From the NCBI GenBank assembly GCA_009774395.1, contig VSNQ01000190.1, positions 1-6,168 on the forward strand: a stretch of DNA of 6,168 nt. Reading direction: 5' to 3'. A program made the translations under genes and the position numbers. Source of the stretch: Lachnospiraceae bacterium (lineage in GTDB: Bacteria > Bacillota > Clostridia > Lachnospirales > Lachnospiraceae). The number at the start of each line of letters is the position of its first letter. The stretch's first letter is position 1. Below are positions 4,077-6,168 of this stretch, one piece after another. A model generated the notes under the pieces. It did no database searches. It was not told where the DNA came from and saw only the letters and a list, made by a program, of their open reading frames with translations.

Positions 4077-5519
4077 TCAGATTGCCGCCGCAGGCTTTCC
4101 ATTCATCATTACCGTAAGACTGAATTTTTTTCTACCGTCTGTATCAGAAATTTCAATATCAATATCGCCTTTATACTTTTTTGCGCACCTTTGGATATTG
4201 GAAATTCCAATCCCGTGCAGTTTTCCACTTTCCTTACTGCTGACAGGCAAACCGCTTTCTTTTTCTATGACAATATTCTCTGTAAAATCATTTTCAACCT
4301 CTATAAAGAACAAACTGCCTTTCACATAAGAATGTAACTTTATCAGTTTATTGCCCGCTGTCTTATGGCACGCTTCAATGGCGTTTTCCAATGCATTATT
4401 CAAAATAACCGCAATATCATAAATATCTATCAAAAGATTTGGGGGATAAGCAAAATCAACCTTAAATTGTATCTGTTTTTTCTCTGCTTCCTGTCCTTTT
4501 TGGTGGATAATAATATCCGTGATCGGATTTCCTGTCTGATAAGTAAAATCTAATTTACTGACGGTTTCCTCCATTTTTCCGATATAGCTTTCCAATTCTT
4601 CATTTACAGAACCCGCCACATTTTTAACAAGTAAGGAAATATTGGCTATATGGCTTCTCATATCATGCCGAAGTCCCCTCATATCAGTATATATATCCTG
4701 TATTTCCACAATCTCTTTCTGCATTTGCCGCACTTGATTTTCCAGTATGGCACGTTTCCCGGTTTCCTCATTGTACTGTACCAATTTCTGAAACAATATG
4801 ACACTTGCAACAATAGAGGAAAGCAGCAATATGCAGATAACGGGTATCCAGAATTTTGTTGACGGAACAGTGTCATAAATAATTACAGTCATTCCATTTT
4901 CAACTGATATAATCATCATCTTTATTGTAACTGAAATACATAATGCAGCAATGCAAGGCAGCACAAGAAAAATATTTTCATGTGTTTGTAACAGATAATC
5001 TTTTTTTACAAACTTTTTACTTATCAGACGCAGATATACAGACAGCAAAAGAGTATAAAGCAACATACATAGAATTACGACAACGAATGTAACTATACCT
5101 ATCCATATATGCGTTTTTTCTAATGTATTTATTATTTCTTTTTTTATGAAATAGCTTAAAATCCCATTGCCAAACCCATTGCACACAATACTGAACACAC
5201 TAACGACATATTTTACTATTTCTTTTCCTGCCACGAAGCTAAAGGCAACAAAAACCTGTTTTTGCATATCTTTCTCAAAGAGAAAAAATTGCATAAACAG
5301 CAGGACGCAGACATTTACGATTATCCCCACAACTTCACTAATCGGAAATCTATTATCCAGTATTTCATATACTGCAATCTGAATAAGAAAAAAAGCTGCT
5401 CCCCATACTGCCAAAACTGCCTTTTTCCCGTACCTTTCTTTTAAGAAACCCTGCGAATAAATCCCACTTACTATACTATCAACCAAATAAATAGATACTG
5501 GAAGTAACATATCAAACAT
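4077..5519 (-). CDS. Membrane sensor histidine kinase with GHKL ATPase domain (AgrC-type), 480 aa
   Basis: A membrane-bound kinase that autophosphorylates on histidine and passes the phosphate to its partner regulator. The ATG at 5519 is chosen because GGAGGG (5532-5527) lies 7 nt before it; the TTG at 5525 is only 1 nt from that site. About seven hydrophobic spans occupy residues 1-245 (near 1-18, 34-52, 60-81, 90-115, 138-163, 184-206 and 224-244), typical of peptide-sensing AgrC-like kinases. A coiled linker (about 246-280) leads to the H-box LRHDMRSH with H285 as the likely phosphorylation site. The N-box ILNNALENAIEA (372-383) and G-box LHGIGISN (434-441) of the HATPase_c_5 type bind ATP. 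The gene overlaps the regulator by 8 nt, indicating translational coupling. The ligand is unknown, and no peptide precursor gene is visible beside it. Confidence 0.9.
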   Translation of the reverse strand: MFDMLLPVSIYLVDSIVSGIYSQGFLKERYGKKAVLAVWGAAFFLIQIAVYEILDNRFPISEVVGIIVNVCVLLFMQFFLFEKDMQKQVFVAFSFVAGKEIVKYVVSVFSIVCNGFGNGILSYFIKKEIINTLEKTHIWIGIVTFVVVILCMLLYTLLLSVYLRLISKKFVKKDYLLQTHENIFLVLPCIAALCISVTIKMMIISVENGMTVIIYDTVPSTKFWIPVICILLLSSIVASVILFQKLVQYNEETGKRAILENQVRQMQKEIVEIQDIYTDMRGLRHDMRSHIANISLLVKNVAGSVNEELESYIGKMEETVSKLDFTYQTGNPITDIIIHQKGQEAEKKQIQFKVDFAYPPNLLIDIYDIAVILNNALENAIEACHKTAGNKLIKLHSYVKGSLFFIEVENDFTENIVIEKESGLPVSSKESGKLHGIGISNIQRCAKKYKGDIDIEISDTDGRKKFSLTVMMNGKPAAAI

Positions 5520-6168
5520 TAACAATCCCTCCGTTTTTTACATACCGCATATATGTTTTGATGAAATCAGAATATTTCTTCCTTGCAAGGAGCAGGTTAT
5601 CCCCGTTTGTGACCTGTATGTTATCCGCACTGTAAGCAGAGATTTTTTCCATGTTTACAAGATAGCACCTATGGCAGCGGTAAAAAGTATTCCCTAACCC
5701 GTTTTCCAATTCCTCCATTTTACCGTAAACTTCCAGTGTCCCATTCGTTGTATGAAAAATGACTTTCTTATTGCCGCTTTCTATATAGTAAATATCTTTC
5801 AACAATAGTTTCTGTTGTATGCCAGAGCTTTTCACTAAGATGTGTTTTTTTGTTTGTTCCTCAAAAACAGACGCTTCTTTCCATGCCCGGCTGAACACCT
5901 CTGAAAATTTTTCTACATCAATAGGCTTTATCAGATAATGAAACGCATTTACATCAAATGCCGCTTCCATATATTCCCGATATCCCGTCACAAAAATAAT
6001 AATGCTCCTTTGCCTGCTGTTTTCTTCCCGTTCCCTAATGCGCCTTGCTATATCCATGCCGGACATTTTACCCATTTCAATATCGAGGAAGTAAATGTCA
6101 AAGTTTCCTTTCGCATTTATCAATTCTTCTCCCGACTGATACTCCGCAATATCCGCTTCCGACACCTG
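5512..6168 (-). CDS. LytTR-family response regulator (AgrA-type), 5' end outside window
   Basis: A cytoplasmic transcription factor activated by phosphorylation. The frame is open to the window edge. Although a GTG at 6165 could be read as a start, the receiver domain would then lack its first strand and the acidic pair normally found there, so about 25 residues lie outside the window. Counting that GTG codon as 1, the phosphoacceptor is D28 in FLDIEM, with the conserved T60 (FVTGY) and K80-P81 (YLIKPID). A LytTR DNA-binding domain fills about 107-211, with the typical DIYYIESGNKKV, FYRCHRCYLVNMEKI and LLLARKKYSDF elements. Its end overlaps the kinase start by 8 nt and carries that gene's ribosome binding site, so the two form a pair. 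Its target genes are unknown; LytTR regulators of this type usually control peptide signalling, bacteriocin or virulence genes. The promoter lies outside the window. Confidence 0.9.
   Translation of the reverse strand, partial: QVSEADIAEYQSGEELINAKGNFDIYFLDIEMGKMSGMDIARRIREREENSRQRSIIIFVTGYREYMEAAFDVNAFHYLIKPIDVEKFSEVFSRAWKEASVFEEQTKKHILVKSSGIQQKLLLKDIYYIESGNKKVIFHTTNGTLEVYGKMEELENGLGNTFYRCHRCYLVNMEKISAYSADNIQVTNGDNLLLARKKYSDFIKTYMRYVKNGGIVNV

Noticed and set aside
5523..5525. TTG as the start of the histidine kinase
   Set aside because: It is 1 nt from the GGAGGG site, too close for initiation; ATG 6 nt further on has ideal spacing.

Overview
The window looks like chromosomal or integrated accessory DNA from a low-to-moderate GC Bacillota, most likely a gut clostridium of the Lachnospiraceae type. 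This rests on strong AAGGAG-type ribosome binding sites, AT-rich codon use, compact TTGAAT/TATACT promoters, U-tract hairpin terminators, an AgrC/AgrA-type sensor-regulator pair and a DUF6033-like protein. No rRNA, tRNA, IS element or CRISPR array is visible, and the organism is an inference.

Left part (1-1514, + strand): a family of proteins built from repeats resembling the C-terminal domain of the RNA polymerase alpha subunit (alphaCTD). The window opens inside one copy, of which only the C-terminal third is visible (to 278). A decayed second copy follows, starting at the first gene's stop codon and broken by frameshifts and stops (about 278-545). A third, intact copy of 249 aa lies at 673-1422, with its own promoter region rich in inverted repeats and a clear terminator at 1484-1514.

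Middle part (1596-3121, + strand): a self-contained four-gene operon. One sigma-A-like promoter (1617-1645) is flanked and filled by two near-identical 18-bp direct repeats. It is followed by a ribbon-helix-helix regulator (57 aa), an overlapping 146-aa protein, a 140-aa protein and a 94-aa protein, and closes at a strong terminator (3081-3121). The second and fourth proteins end in a similar predicted helical hairpin. The likely logic is autoregulation by the first gene of three small proteins of unknown function.

Right part (3222-6168, - strand): a DUF6033-like protein with a highly charged 14-residue repeat, transcribed toward the middle operon, and upstream of it an overlapping response regulator-histidine kinase pair. 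The regulator has a LytTR DNA-binding domain and runs off the right edge. The kinase is a multi-pass membrane sensor with a GHKL ATPase domain. Their order and 8-nt overlap indicate one operon. The DUF6033-like gene has its own short upstream region with a sequence resembling a flagellar sigma-28 promoter. No signalling-peptide gene is visible next to the kinase.

The most unusual items are the tandem alphaCTD-repeat family caught in the act of decay, the promoter with built-in direct repeats ahead of the ribbon-helix-helix operon, and two mutually exclusive hairpins in the convergent intergenic region.
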